Part shown: positions 25,249-33,687 of the stretch, in pieces | Position numbering within the stretch: position 1 is the stretch's first letter | Layout: each line of letters starts with the position of its first letter | NCBI RefSeq assembly: GCF_000701405.1 | Contig: NZ_JNIV01000027.1 | Location: 1-49,850 of the forward strand | Direction of reading: 5' to 3' | Source of the DNA: Deinococcus marmoris DSM 12784 | GTDB taxonomy: Bacteria; Deinococcota; Deinococci; Deinococcales; Deinococcaceae | DNA length: 49,850 nt | Translations under genes and position numbers: made by a program | Notes under the pieces: model-generated | The model's database searches: none | Told to the model about the DNA's origin: nothing | What the model saw: the letters and a program-made list of their open reading frames with translations, nothing else

Positions 25249-26493
25249 ATGCTGCGCGGCATGCCGAATGCCGTTCCCCACCACGCCGCACCGGACCGCT
25301 GGACCGCCCTCACGTGGCTGGCGGGCGCAGTCGTTCTTGCCATGGCACCGTGGTTCTCGGCAGCCGCCGTGCTTCCGCAGCTCCGCGCCGTCTGGACCCT
25401 GAGCGAGGGCGACGCCGCTTGGCTGACACTGGCCGTTCAACTGGGCTTCGTGCTGGGCGCGGTTCTTAGCGCGGTCCTGAACCTCGCAGACCGGGTCTCT
25501 CCCCGGCATCTCATTGTGGCCGGGGCACTTCTGGCCGCCGCGGCCAATCTGGGCATGTTGCTGGCACAGGGTCCGGGCCAGGCCATTGCCCTGCGCGCCC
25601 TGACGGGAGCGGCCCTGGCGCTGGTGTATCCCCCGGCGCTCAAGGCCATGTCCACCTGGTTTCGCACGGGGCGCGGCGTGGCGCTGGGCATCATGGTGGG
25701 TGCCCTGACCCTGGCCGCCGCGCTGCCGCATCTGGTCAACGGCCTGGGCGGAGCAAACTGGCAGGCCGTGATCGTTGTCACCAGCCTGCTCGCTGCGCTG
25801 GGCGGTTTTATGGCCATGCAGGTCAGGAACGGGCCGCATCAGTATCCGCCTGCGGTGTTGCAGCCCGCCGAGGCCTGGCGCATTCTGACTGGGCGCGCTC
25901 TGGGCCTCACCACCCTGGGGTATCTGGGACACATGTGGGAGTTGTATGCCATGTGGGCCTGGTTCGCCGTGTTTTTTACCCGGCTGCTCTCGGAGCGCAA
26001 CCTGCCTGACCCGGCGCAGGGGGCAGCCTACGCCACCTTCGCCGTGGTCGGCGTGGGGGCACTGGGCTGTTATGTCGGCGGAGTCCTGGGAGACCGCTGG
26101 GGCCGGACCCGCCTCACGGCGCTGGCCATGTTCCTGTCCGGCGGCTGCGCCCTGGCCCTGGCCCTGGCTGCCCTGCTGAACGCCCCTCCCGCCGTGGTGC
26201 TGGGGCTGAGTCTGCTGTGGGGGTTCTGGATCATTGCCGACTCTGCCCAGTTTTCAACCATCGTGAGCGAAATTGCCGACCCCGCCTATGTGGGCACGGC
26301 CCTGACCATGCAGTTGGCGCTGGGTTTTACCCTGACCGCCGGGAGCATCGCGCTCGTTCCTGTGCTGGTCAGCGGAAGTGGGTGGGCGCTCGCCTTCGCG
26401 GTGCTGGGGATAGGGCCGCTGATCGGGGCAGTGGCCATGCGCCGACTGGCCCGTCTGCCCGAGGCCGCTCAGATTGCCGGAGGCCGGGGCTGA
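25249..26493 (+). CDS. Major facilitator superfamily transporter
   Basis: A 414-residue protein with about twelve membrane helices. It has the MFS loop motif between the central helices (GGVLGDRWGRTRLTALAMFLSGG, a GDxxGRxR match) and an acidic-polar first half (LADRVSPRHLIVAG). The fold is that of CynX/YfkF-like or nitrate/cyanate-type exporters; substrate unknown. ATG 25249 or 25261 is used because the frame upstream shows no membrane-protein character; neither has a ribosome-binding site. A separate ORF with GGAG and ATG at 25131 is out of frame and looks non-coding. No operon partner is evident. Confidence 0.85.
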   Translation: MLRGMPNAVPHHAAPDRWTALTWLAGAVVLAMAPWFSAAAVLPQLRAVWTLSEGDAAWLTLAVQLGFVLGAVLSAVLNLADRVSPRHLIVAGALLAAAANLGMLLAQGPGQAIALRALTGAALALVYPPALKAMSTWFRTGRGVALGIMVGALTLAAALPHLVNGLGGANWQAVIVVTSLLAALGGFMAMQVRNGPHQYPPAVLQPAEAWRILTGRALGLTTLGYLGHMWELYAMWAWFAVFFTRLLSERNLPDPAQGAAYATFAVVGVGALGCYVGGVLGDRWGRTRLTALAMFLSGGCALALALAALLNAPPAVVLGLSLLWGFWIIADSAQFSTIVSEIADPAYVGTALTMQLALGFTLTAGSIALVPVLVSGSGWALAFAVLGIGPLIGAVAMRRLARLPEAAQIAGGRG

Positions 26494-26683
26494 CGCGGAT
26501 CAGGGGATTCAGAACCGTGAGCGGCACTTGATCACCTGCACAGTCAGGCTGCCGCACTGAAACTCAATCGGGGAAGGGAGAGGTCCAACCTGGACGCCAC
26601 TGCATAAATCTAGTCCCGGCTGAACCGTATCCCGATCCTGCTGCGCCGGACTTCCGGCCTCTCTTTCCGGTCTGCTGATCATG

Positions 26684-26761
26684 ACTTGCCAGCGCCGCGC
26701 TGCCGACATGCACGCCCCCTGCGACGTGGCGGTATCGAGAACCAGCATCCTGCTGGCAAGT
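26684..26761. repeat. Wide inverted repeat upstream of the first SDR gene
   Basis: ACTTGCCAGC (26684-26693) and GCTGGCAAGT (26752-26761) are perfect 10-base complements separated by 58 bases, ending 20 bases before the ribosome-binding site of the next gene. Either a leader-RNA stem or paired regulator sites. No gene lies in 26494-26791. Confidence 0.45.
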
Positions 26762-26791
26762 GGGTGGGCCGGATAAACGAGGAGGACGGAG

Positions 26792-27661
26792 GTGCTACAG
26801 ATCCTGACCTCCAGAGGAGCGCTACAGTCAGTCCCTATGACCCCTGATGCTGAAGGTGGCCGCACGACAACACCGGAAAAATTCGATGGCCGTGTGGCCC
26901 TGGTCACCGGGGCCTCGAGTGGGATCGGCAGGGCCACCGCCCGTGCGCTGGCTGCCGGGGGCGCTCAGGTGATCGTCGCCGACGTGGATCTGGACGCGGG
27001 AGAAGACACGGCCCGCGCCATCCGTGCCGAAGGAGGAACGGCCCACTTCATCGCCTGCGACGTCGCAGACCCTGAACAGGTCCGCGCCCTGCTGGAGCGG
27101 ACCGTGGCCACCTGTGGTCACCTGGACATCCTGATCAACAATGCCGGCATTTCGGGAGGCGCACAACGCCTGCACGAGCTGGAGGTCGACGACTGGGACC
27201 GCGTGATGGCGGTCAATCTTCGCGGCCCCTTTCTGTGCGCCAAATACGCACTGCCCCATCTGATGGACCGCAGGGGAACCATCGTCAACGTCGCCTCCAC
27301 CTACGGCCTGATCGGCGCGCCTCAGGCACCCGCCTACTGCGCCTCCAAGGGCGGGGTCATCAATCTCACCCGGCAACTCGCGGTGGACTACGGCCCCAGT
27401 GGTGTCCGCGTGAATGCCGTATGCCCAGGCTACGTGGATACCGACATGGGCGGCCAGCGGGGCCGGCTGCCCCCTCAGCAGGCGGCGGCAGCGCTGGAAC
27501 GGCGGGAGAGCAATGCCGCCCGCCAGCCCCTAGGACGACAGGCCCATGTGGATGAGGTGGCCCGCGTGGTGGTCTTCCTGGCCTCTGGAGCAAGTTCCTT
27601 CATGACTGGATCTATCGTGACCGTGGACGGGGGCTGCACCTCCACCTTCAATTACAACTAG
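26792..27661 (+). CDS. Short-chain dehydrogenase/reductase
   Basis: A 289-residue classical SDR: cofactor motif TGASSGIGRA, an acidic residue after the second strand (VADVDLDAG) favouring NAD, NNAGISGG, catalytic Ser in VASTYGLIG and YCASK with the active Tyr and Lys, then VNAVCPGYVDTDM. It oxidises or reduces an alcohol/ketone; the substrate is unknown. The GTG at 26792 is chosen over the ATG at 26837 because GGAGG at 26781-26785 is spaced six bases from it; the first 15 residues are non-conserved. It is probably monocistronic, with a weak hairpin plus TTTT at 27741-27759 as its end. Confidence 0.9.
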   Translation: MLQILTSRGALQSVPMTPDAEGGRTTTPEKFDGRVALVTGASSGIGRATARALAAGGAQVIVADVDLDAGEDTARAIRAEGGTAHFIACDVADPEQVRALLERTVATCGHLDILINNAGISGGAQRLHELEVDDWDRVMAVNLRGPFLCAKYALPHLMDRRGTIVNVASTYGLIGAPQAPAYCASKGGVINLTRQLAVDYGPSGVRVNAVCPGYVDTDMGGQRGRLPPQQAAAALERRESNAARQPLGRQAHVDEVARVVVFLASGASSFMTGSIVTVDGGCTSTFNYN

Positions 27662-27740
27662 TAAATCCGCGCAGGATCAGCCTGCGGCTACCTCAGGATG
27701 TATCACTCCTCTGGAGAGAAATGAAAATTTCGCCTAGAAC

Positions 27741-27759
27741 AGCTCTCAAAGAGAGTTTT
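27741..27759 (+). terminator. Weak rho-independent terminator after the first SDR gene
   Basis: AGCTCTC and GAGAGTT pair (one G-T) around AAA and are followed by TTT. It is short and AU-poor but is the only hairpin with T residues between the two SDR genes. A second GC-rich hairpin (CGCAGG/CCTGCG, about 27671-27687) precedes it without T residues. Confidence 0.35.
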
Positions 27760-27912
27760 GGCTACTGCGGCTTAATATCCACAAAGGCCGACATCAGCCA
27801 CTGCCTGTCGTGGTGGGGGGAGGCGGGGCCGTTCGGGATGGTCCCCTTCCCCTTTAGAGCTTCTTGAAACAACGCCGCCGCGTAGCGAAGCAGACACAAG
27901 CCCCACAGCGTC

Positions 27913-27936
27913 TGTCACAGCATGGAATCCATGACA
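27913..27936 (+). promoter_or_regulatory. Compound palindrome touching the ribosome-binding site of the second SDR gene
   Basis: CATGGA-A-TCCATG (27921-27933) is a perfect palindrome, and TGTCA (27913-27917) with TGACA (27932-27936) adds an outer pair. The AAGGAGG site begins at 27936, so a protein bound here, or the RNA hairpin, could control translation or transcription. Confidence 0.45.
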
Positions 27937-27946
27937 AGGAGGCCCC

Positions 27947-28816
27947 ATGCCCGATAGACCCACGTCCGAAGATTTCAAGAACGCCCAGACCCTGCCCTAT
28001 CCCGCCAAACAGTCCGAGATGGACATCCAGCCGCAGACCGATCTGAAAGAGTACAGGGCTGCGGGCAAACTGAAAGGCAAGATCGCCCTCATCACCGGTG
28101 CAGACTCCGGGATTGGCCGCGCGGTGGCGCTGGCCTTCACGCTTGAGGGTGCGCTGGTTGCCATCGTCTACAACGAGAACGACGGCGACGCACAGACCAC
28201 AAAGCAGATGGTGGAGGAACGCGGCGGCCAGTGCCTGGTGATCAAGGCCGACGTGCGCGGCAAGGCCGCCCGCCTGGACGCCGTGCAGCAGACCGTGGAC
28301 AGATACGGCGGCCTGAACGTGCTGGTCAACAACGCCGCGTATCAGGCGACACAGGAGAGTGTGCTGGACATCAGCGAGGAACAACTGCGGCGCACGCTGG
28401 AGACCAACCTGTTCGGCTACGTGTTCATGATCCAGGCCGCGCTGCCGCACCTCAAGGAGGGCGACGCAATCGTCAACTCCGGCTCGATTGTCGGTGAGAC
28501 GGGTAATCCCATCCTGGTGGACTACACCGCTTCCAAGGCTGGCATCCACGCGCTGACCAAGTCGCTGGCGCTGCAATTCGGTGAGCTGGACAACGGCGTC
28601 CGCATCAATGCGGTGCTGCCCGGTCCGGTCTGGACCCCGAATATCCCCGGCACCATGCCGCTGGAAGAAGTCCAGAAGTTCGGTCACGAGGTGGCGTTGG
28701 GCCGTCCCGGACAGCCCGAGGAACTGGCCCCCGCCTACGTGTACCTGGCCTGCCAGGACAGCTCCTTCGTGACCGGTTCGCTGCTGCATGTGACTGGCGG
28801 GAAGCTCTCCTCATGA
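27947..28816 (+). CDS. General-stress-type short-chain dehydrogenase (YhxD/GSP39-like)
   Basis: A 289-residue SDR of the YdaD/YhxD (general stress protein 39) group, recognised by the N-terminal extension ending QTDLKEYRAAGKLKGKIALITGADSGIGRA, the NNAAYQ motif, GSIVGETGNPILVDYTASKAG with Ser/Tyr/Lys and a C-terminal LLHVTGGKLSS. Bacillus relatives belong to the general stress regulon; the substrate is not known. AAGGAGG at 27936-27942 fixes the start. The glycosidase gene follows after 10 bases, so both are probably co-transcribed up to the terminator at 30265. Confidence 0.9.
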   Translation: MPDRPTSEDFKNAQTLPYPAKQSEMDIQPQTDLKEYRAAGKLKGKIALITGADSGIGRAVALAFTLEGALVAIVYNENDGDAQTTKQMVEERGGQCLVIKADVRGKAARLDAVQQTVDRYGGLNVLVNNAAYQATQESVLDISEEQLRRTLETNLFGYVFMIQAALPHLKEGDAIVNSGSIVGETGNPILVDYTASKAGIHALTKSLALQFGELDNGVRINAVLPGPVWTPNIPGTMPLEEVQKFGHEVALGRPGQPEELAPAYVYLACQDSSFVTGSLLHVTGGKLSS

Positions 28817-28826
28817 GGTGTTCGCT

Positions 28827-30164
28827 ATGAGCAAGGGTTTTCTGGACATCATCAAAAAAGAGCTGGGCGACGGCAATTATCTCGGTGACGAGTTCGGGGG
28901 TGCGGGGGGCAGCAGCGGCAAGGGTCTGCCCACCGGACAGGCCAGCAACTTCATGTTCGCCACTGGTATCGAGTGTTCCTACCCCACCATCGAACAGGGC
29001 AAGGTGCGGCGCGACGAGCTGGAGGAATGCCACCACTACGAGCGCTGGGAAGAGGACCTGCATCTGGTCAAGGATCTGGGCCTCAAGTATCTGCGGTACG
29101 GTCTCCCTTACTACCGCGTTCACCAGGGTCCGGGCAAGTACGACTGGGAATTTGCCGATCAGGTGATGGCCGAGATGAAACGGCTGGAGATCACCCCCAT
29201 CCTGGATCTGATGCACTTTGGGGTGCCGGACTGGCTGGGCAATTTCCAGAACCCGGAGCTGCCGGTCCATTTTGCCGAGTACGCCGAGGCGGTGGCGCGG
29301 CGCTACCCCTGGGTGCGGCACTACACGCCCGTCAACGAAATTTACGTGACGGCCAAGGCCAGCGCGCAGGACGGCCTGTGGAACGAGCAGCTCAAGTCCG
29401 AACGCGGCTTCGTGACCGCCCTCAAGCATGGGGTGGCCGCCAACATCCTGGCCTGTCAGTCGATAGCCCGCGTGCGCTCCGACGCCATCATCGTGCAGGC
29501 CGAGAGCGCCGAGTACATGCACGACGCCAGCGCGGAACCCCGCTCGGAAATTTCGCTGCAAAACCGGCTGCGGTTTCTCTCGCTGGACCTGAATTACGCG
29601 GTGACGCCCGACGCGGACATCCTGCTGTACCTGATGGACAACGGCCTGTCCCGCGAGGAGTACGACTGGTTCATGGCCGGAGAGCCGCCGGGCCACCAGA
29701 TCATGGGCAGCGATTACTACGGCCACAACGAGAAGATCACCAAGCCCGACGGGGAAGTGATGTTCGGTGAGGACGTCTTCGGCTGGTACCAGATCGTCCA
29801 GGGCTACTACGAGCGTTACAAGAAGCCGGTCTTTCACACCGAGACCAACGTCGCGGACCTCGAGCAGGCCCCGATCTGGCTGTGGAAACAGTGGATGAAC
29901 GTCCTGCGGATGCGCCAGGAAGGCACCCCGGTGGTGGGCTTTACCTGGTACAGCCTGACCGATCAGATCGACTGGGACATCCAACTGGCCGAGAAAAAAG
30001 GGACAGTGAACACCAACGGCCTGTACACCCTGGACCGCAAGCCCAATCCAGTGGCCCACGCCTACCGTGACCTGCTGGATAACTACGGGCAGATCACGGT
30101 CTCGCCGCACAGCGAACTGTTCGAGATCACCGATCAGGCTGCCCGGCTGAAGATCGAGGTGTAG
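28827..30164 (+). CDS. GH1-like (clan GH-A) glycosidase
   Basis: A 445-residue protein with a (beta/alpha)8-barrel of the beta-glucosidase type. It carries YERWEEDLHLVKDLGLKYLRYGLPYYRVH, the acid/base motif TPVNEIYVT (Glu171) and the nucleophile motif HTETN (Glu339), followed by GFTWYSLTDQIDWD with the Trp/Trp-Asp elements of GH1. There is no signal peptide, so it is cytosolic. It probably cleaves or transfers a beta-linked sugar. The ATG at 28827 is chosen because GAGG lies eight bases upstream; a GTG at 28818 is possible. It follows the stress SDR by 10 bases. A second GH-A domain is fused to a dehydrogenase in the next gene. Confidence 0.85.
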   Translation: MSKGFLDIIKKELGDGNYLGDEFGGAGGSSGKGLPTGQASNFMFATGIECSYPTIEQGKVRRDELEECHHYERWEEDLHLVKDLGLKYLRYGLPYYRVHQGPGKYDWEFADQVMAEMKRLEITPILDLMHFGVPDWLGNFQNPELPVHFAEYAEAVARRYPWVRHYTPVNEIYVTAKASAQDGLWNEQLKSERGFVTALKHGVAANILACQSIARVRSDAIIVQAESAEYMHDASAEPRSEISLQNRLRFLSLDLNYAVTPDADILLYLMDNGLSREEYDWFMAGEPPGHQIMGSDYYGHNEKITKPDGEVMFGEDVFGWYQIVQGYYERYKKPVFHTETNVADLEQAPIWLWKQWMNVLRMRQEGTPVVGFTWYSLTDQIDWDIQLAEKKGTVNTNGLYTLDRKPNPVAHAYRDLLDNYGQITVSPHSELFEITDQAARLKIEV

Positions 30165-30264
30165 ACCCACCTTCTGTCCTGATTTTTCCGCGACTGGTAG
30201 GGATTGACTGCCCAGGGTCCGGCTGCGGGAGCGCCAGTCCAGGACAGGAGAAAATGTGGCGAAG

Positions 30265-30305
30265 ACGTGGAACCAGTGTCGGTGATGCTGGCCTCCACGT
30301 TTTTG
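30265..30305 (+). terminator. Rho-independent terminator after the glycosidase gene
   Basis: ACGTGGA (30265-30271) pairs with TCCACGT (30294-30300), with an inner CCAG/CTGG stem and a loop of about 11 bases, followed by TTTT and a further GCTTT. It separates the SDR-glycosidase unit from the fusion gene. Confidence 0.8.
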
Positions 30306-30547
30306 CTTTGAAGACCCCCGAAATACGGTCAGGACATCCATCAGAACAACATTCTCAAACCGAGCGCAACCAGAGATCCGTGTTCCTGCCAGCCGATATG
30401 TTCCAGCCTCATGCGGCGTAACAGACCTTCATACCCTCACCGCTGTTCACGGGAGTCGCCCACCGAAGCCATCCTGGCGGCAAAAGCCTACAGAAAAGTT
30501 CACGCCCTCCACAGCCGCGCCACCCCCTCCTGACGCCACTCTGGGCC
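30306..30547. other. Gene-free stretch before the fusion gene
   Basis: No coding ORF, repeat or clear promoter was recognised in the roughly 240 bases between the terminator and the ATG at 30548. The gap from the previous stop is about 380 bases in all. The start has no ribosome-binding site, so a leaderless message is possible, although no good -10 was found within 15 bases. Confidence 0.35.
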
Positions 30548-32926
30548 ATGACCTCGCTTCCTGCTTTAGCCCCGCCACCTGCCGGGGCACCCGCCCCCGC
30601 CCTTCCTCCTGGGTTCCAGTCCTTTTACTGGGGCGGGTTCGAGTGCAGCACCCAGCGCCGTCCTTCAGGACGACGCATCGACGTGATCGACGCCACCGCG
30701 CATGACCGCTTTGCTGGGCAGGACTACGCCCGGCTGGCGGCCAGCGGCCTGCTGACCGCCCGCGACGGCCTGCGCTGGCACCTGATCGAACGGGTGCCGG
30801 GCGAGTACGACTTTTCCTCGGCGCTCGCCCAGGTCACGGCGGCGCGGGAGGCGGGGGTGCAGGTGGTCTGGGACCTGTTGCACTACGGTTTTCCAGATTT
30901 TGTAGATCTGTTCGCCCCCGACTTTCCAGCCATCTTTGGCCGTTACGCGGCGGCGGCGGCCCGGTTTTTGCGCGAACACACCGAAGGGACGCTGTGGATC
31001 TGCCCGGTCAACGAGATCTCGTTCACGGCCTGGGGCGGCGGTGACGTGGGCTACCTGAATCCCTTCGCGCAGGGGCGCGGGCTGACCCTCAAGGCCCAGT
31101 TGGTGCGGGCGGCCATGTCGGGCATGGACGCCGCACGCGGGGTTGACCCGGCGGTGCGTTTCCTGCACGCCGAGCCGCTGATCAGCGTCGTTCCCCATCC
31201 TGAACGGCCAGAGGAGGCCGAGACCGCCCGGCACAGCCACGCCTCGCAGTTCGAGGCGCTGGACATGCTGCTGGGCCGCACCCTGCCGGAACTGGGCGGC
31301 GGCGAGGGGTACGTGGATGTGGTGGGCCTGAATTTTTACCCCTACAACCAGTGGTGGCACCACCCGCAGGCGCATCTGCGGAAGTTTCTGACGCCGGGCG
31401 ACGCCGATCACCGGCCCCTGCGCGCGCTGCTGGCCGAGGTCCATGCCCGCTACGCCCGCCCGCTGGTCATTGCCGAAACTGGGGCCGAGGACGGCGAGCG
31501 TGCGCCGTGGTTCGCAGGGGTGGCGCGCGAGGTGGAGGCGGCGCGGGCGGGTGGCGTCCCCATCCACGGCGTCTGCCTGTACCCGGTGGTCAACCATCCC
31601 GGCTGGGACGATGACCGCCACTGCCACAACGGGCTGTGGGATTACCCCGACGCCCTGGGAGGCCGCGCGGCCCACGGCCCGCTGGTCGACGCCCTGAACC
31701 ACGCCCAGGAGCAGCACGAACGGCCTGCCGCCGAACACATCGACGTGCTGCCCCCCGAACCCGCCACACTCAGCGCCGTGCTGGAACGCCTGGCCCACGC
31801 GGCCTCTGCCATTGCTGCCGAGGCCGCCGCGCGCGACGCAGACGGGGCCTTTCCTGCCGCCTCGTTCGCGGCGCTGCGAGAGGCCGGATTGCTGGTAGCA
31901 ACGCTGCCTACAGCCAGTGGAGGTCTGGGGTTGTCCGGCGCGCGGCTGCTGGCCGTGTTGCGCCGGGTGGGCCGGGCCAGTCTGCCGGTGGGCCGGATCT
32001 ACGAGGGCCATGTCAATGCCCTGCACCTGATTCAGACCCACGGTTCTCAGGAGCAGCGCGAACGCACGGAGGCCGATGCCCGGCGCGGCGAGCTGTTCGG
32101 CGTCTGGAACACCGAGGATGGGCCGGGTCTGCGACTGGAGCGGGATGAGGCGGGCGTGGGCTGGACACTTGTCGGCGGCAAGACCTTTACCTCCGGCGCG
32201 GACTTCGTGACCCGCCCGCTGCTGCCCGCCGAATTGCCGCAGGGCGGGGGCCGGGTGCTGGCGCTGCTGCCCCACGCCGCGCCGCCCGAACGTTTTGACC
32301 CGGCCTTCTGGCAGCCGCTGGGGATGCGGCCCACCGTCAGTTTCCGCGTGGACCTGACGGGCCTGAATCTCGGCGCAGACGACGTGATCGGACAACCGGG
32401 CGACTATTACCGCCAGCCGGAGTTCGGCGGCGGTGCGCTACAGTTTCTGGCCGTGCAACTGGGCGGTGCAGACGCCGTGCTGGAGGCCGGGCGGGATGTA
32501 CTGCGTCAACTGGAACGGACCGGCGACGACCTCCAGCGCCTGCGTTTTGGAGCGGTGGCGGCCCGGCTGGAAGCGGCGTGGCAGACGGTCCTGCGCGGCG
32601 CAGCACATCTGGAGGGAGCGCATTTGAACAGAGTGCATCTGGAGAGAGCGGGGGCGGATGATCTGCCGCGCGTTCTGGCCTACGTCGCCCTGGCCCGCGA
32701 GGTCACCGAGGACGCCTGTCTGCTGACCTGCGAGGCTGTGGAACGCGCGGTGGGTGCGCGCGGCCTGCTCGCCCCACACCCCGCCGAGCGGCTGCTGCGC
32801 GACCTGCGGATGTACCTGCGCCAGCCTGCCCCCGACGCCGCCCGCCTGCATCTGGGCCGCGCCGTGCTGGACGCCCGTGAACTGGCCGACGACGCCTACA
32901 GCCCGTGGGGAGACGAGGGGCTGTGA
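30548..32926 (+). CDS. GH-A glycosidase fused to an acyl-CoA-dehydrogenase-like domain
   Basis: A 792-residue fusion. Residues about 20-390 form a GH-A barrel: VWDLLHYGFPDFVD, acid/base CPVNEISFTAWG (Glu156), YVDVVGLNFYPYNQW, nucleophile VIAETGAEDG (Glu310) and GVCLYPVVNHPGWDD. After a short linker, residues about 405-792 match acyl-CoA dehydrogenases: the N-terminal helical part (AASFAALREAGLLVATLPTASGG), the central beta part (WNTEDGPGLRLERDEAGVGW, GGKTFTSGADF) and the C-terminal bundle. A 15-base triplication at 32603-32647 encodes AHLEG/AHLNR/VHLER. There is no signal peptide. The GTG of the next gene overlaps its stop. The two halves are normally separate enzymes; a joint job on a lipid-linked or acylated sugar is inferred. 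Confidence 0.8.
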   Translation: MTSLPALAPPPAGAPAPALPPGFQSFYWGGFECSTQRRPSGRRIDVIDATAHDRFAGQDYARLAASGLLTARDGLRWHLIERVPGEYDFSSALAQVTAAREAGVQVVWDLLHYGFPDFVDLFAPDFPAIFGRYAAAAARFLREHTEGTLWICPVNEISFTAWGGGDVGYLNPFAQGRGLTLKAQLVRAAMSGMDAARGVDPAVRFLHAEPLISVVPHPERPEEAETARHSHASQFEALDMLLGRTLPELGGGEGYVDVVGLNFYPYNQWWHHPQAHLRKFLTPGDADHRPLRALLAEVHARYARPLVIAETGAEDGERAPWFAGVAREVEAARAGGVPIHGVCLYPVVNHPGWDDDRHCHNGLWDYPDALGGRAAHGPLVDALNHAQEQHERPAAEHIDVLPPEPATLSAVLERLAHAASAIAAEAAARDADGAFPAASFAALREAGLLVATLPTASGGLGLSGARLLAVLRRVGRASLPVGRIYEGHVNALHLIQTHGSQEQRERTEADARRGELFGVWNTEDGPGLRLERDEAGVGWTLVGGKTFTSGADFVTRPLLPAELPQGGGRVLALLPHAAPPERFDPAFWQPLGMRPTVSFRVDLTGLNLGADDVIGQPGDYYRQPEFGGGALQFLAVQLGGADAVLEAGRDVLRQLERTGDDLQRLRFGAVAARLEAAWQTVLRGAAHLEGAHLNRVHLERAGADDLPRVLAYVALAREVTEDACLLTCEAVERAVGARGLLAPHPAERLLRDLRMYLRQPAPDAARLHLGRAVLDARELADDAYSPWGDEGL

Positions 32927-33687
32927 CGCTGGACGCTGTAACAGTGGATTCTGTGACGCTGAATCCTGTCCCCCTGGACCCCCGGACCCTGCCCGGCCCG
33001 GTCTGGATCGTCTCGCCGCACCCGGACGACGAGGCGTTGGGGTGCGCCGCCCTGATCGCCGCCCTGACCGATCTGGACCGCGAGGTCCACGCCCTGCTGG
33101 TCACGGACGGTGGATTTTCCCATCCCAACTCACCCAGCTTTCCACGCGCCCGACTGGCCCAGTCCCGGCTGTCCGAGTGGCGCGCGGGGCTGGCGGCGCT
33201 GGGCGTGCCAGAAACCCGCACCCACGCCCTGGGTCTGCCAGACGGCGCGCTGGACAGAGTGGACCCTGCTGACATGGGACGCGAGGTAGGCAGAATTTTT
33301 GCTGCTGCCCCTCCCGCCACGCTGCTGCTGCCGTGGCGGCGCGACCCGCACCCCGATCACCGCGCCGCGTGGGGACCGGTCTGGGGGGCGGCCCCACCCG
33401 CTACCCGGCGACTGGAATACGCGGTGTGGCTGCCCGAGCGCGGGGACGCCAATGCCTGGCCCACCGCTCAGGAAGCGCGCGTGTGGAGCCTCGCGGTGGG
33501 GGCCGCGCGGTCCCGCAAGGCGCAGGCCATCGCCGCGCACGCCACCCAGTTGGGGGGCATTTCCGATGATCCGCACGGTTTTACCCTGGCCCCGGAGATG
33601 GTGGAGCGGGCGCTGAACGGCCCGGAACTGTTTTTCGAGGCGTTCGTTCAAGCCGTCCCAGCCGCACAGGAGGCCACCACCACATGA
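32923..33687 (+). CDS. PIG-L family deacetylase
   Basis: A 254-residue LmbE/PIG-L-type zinc deacetylase. The metal motif PHPDDEALGC (His33, Asp36) and HPDH (His143, His146) are both present, with the typical LLVTDGGFSHPN strand-turn after the first. These enzymes remove N-acetyl groups from GlcNAc-type substrates such as GlcNAc-PI, mycothiol and bacillithiol precursors, or lipid-linked sugars. GTG at 32923 overlaps the preceding stop (GTGA) and starts a low-complexity VTLDAVTVDSVTLNPVPL lead-in encoded by imperfect direct repeats (CTGTGACGCTGGA/CTGTGACGCTGAA), so a later start is possible. The methyltransferase follows by ATGA overlap. The natural substrate is unknown. Confidence 0.9.
   Translation: MTLDAVTVDSVTLNPVPLDPRTLPGPVWIVSPHPDDEALGCAALIAALTDLDREVHALLVTDGGFSHPNSPSFPRARLAQSRLSEWRAGLAALGVPETRTHALGLPDGALDRVDPADMGREVGRIFAAAPPATLLLPWRRDPHPDHRAAWGPVWGAAPPATRRLEYAVWLPERGDANAWPTAQEARVWSLAVGAARSRKAQAIAAHATQLGGISDDPHGFTLAPEMVERALNGPELFFEAFVQAVPAAQEATTT

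Noticed and set aside
25131..25469. ORF with a GGAG site and ATG before the MFS gene
   Set aside because: Arg/Pro/Ser-rich shadow of the MFS frame with no protein-like pattern; it is out of frame with the transporter.
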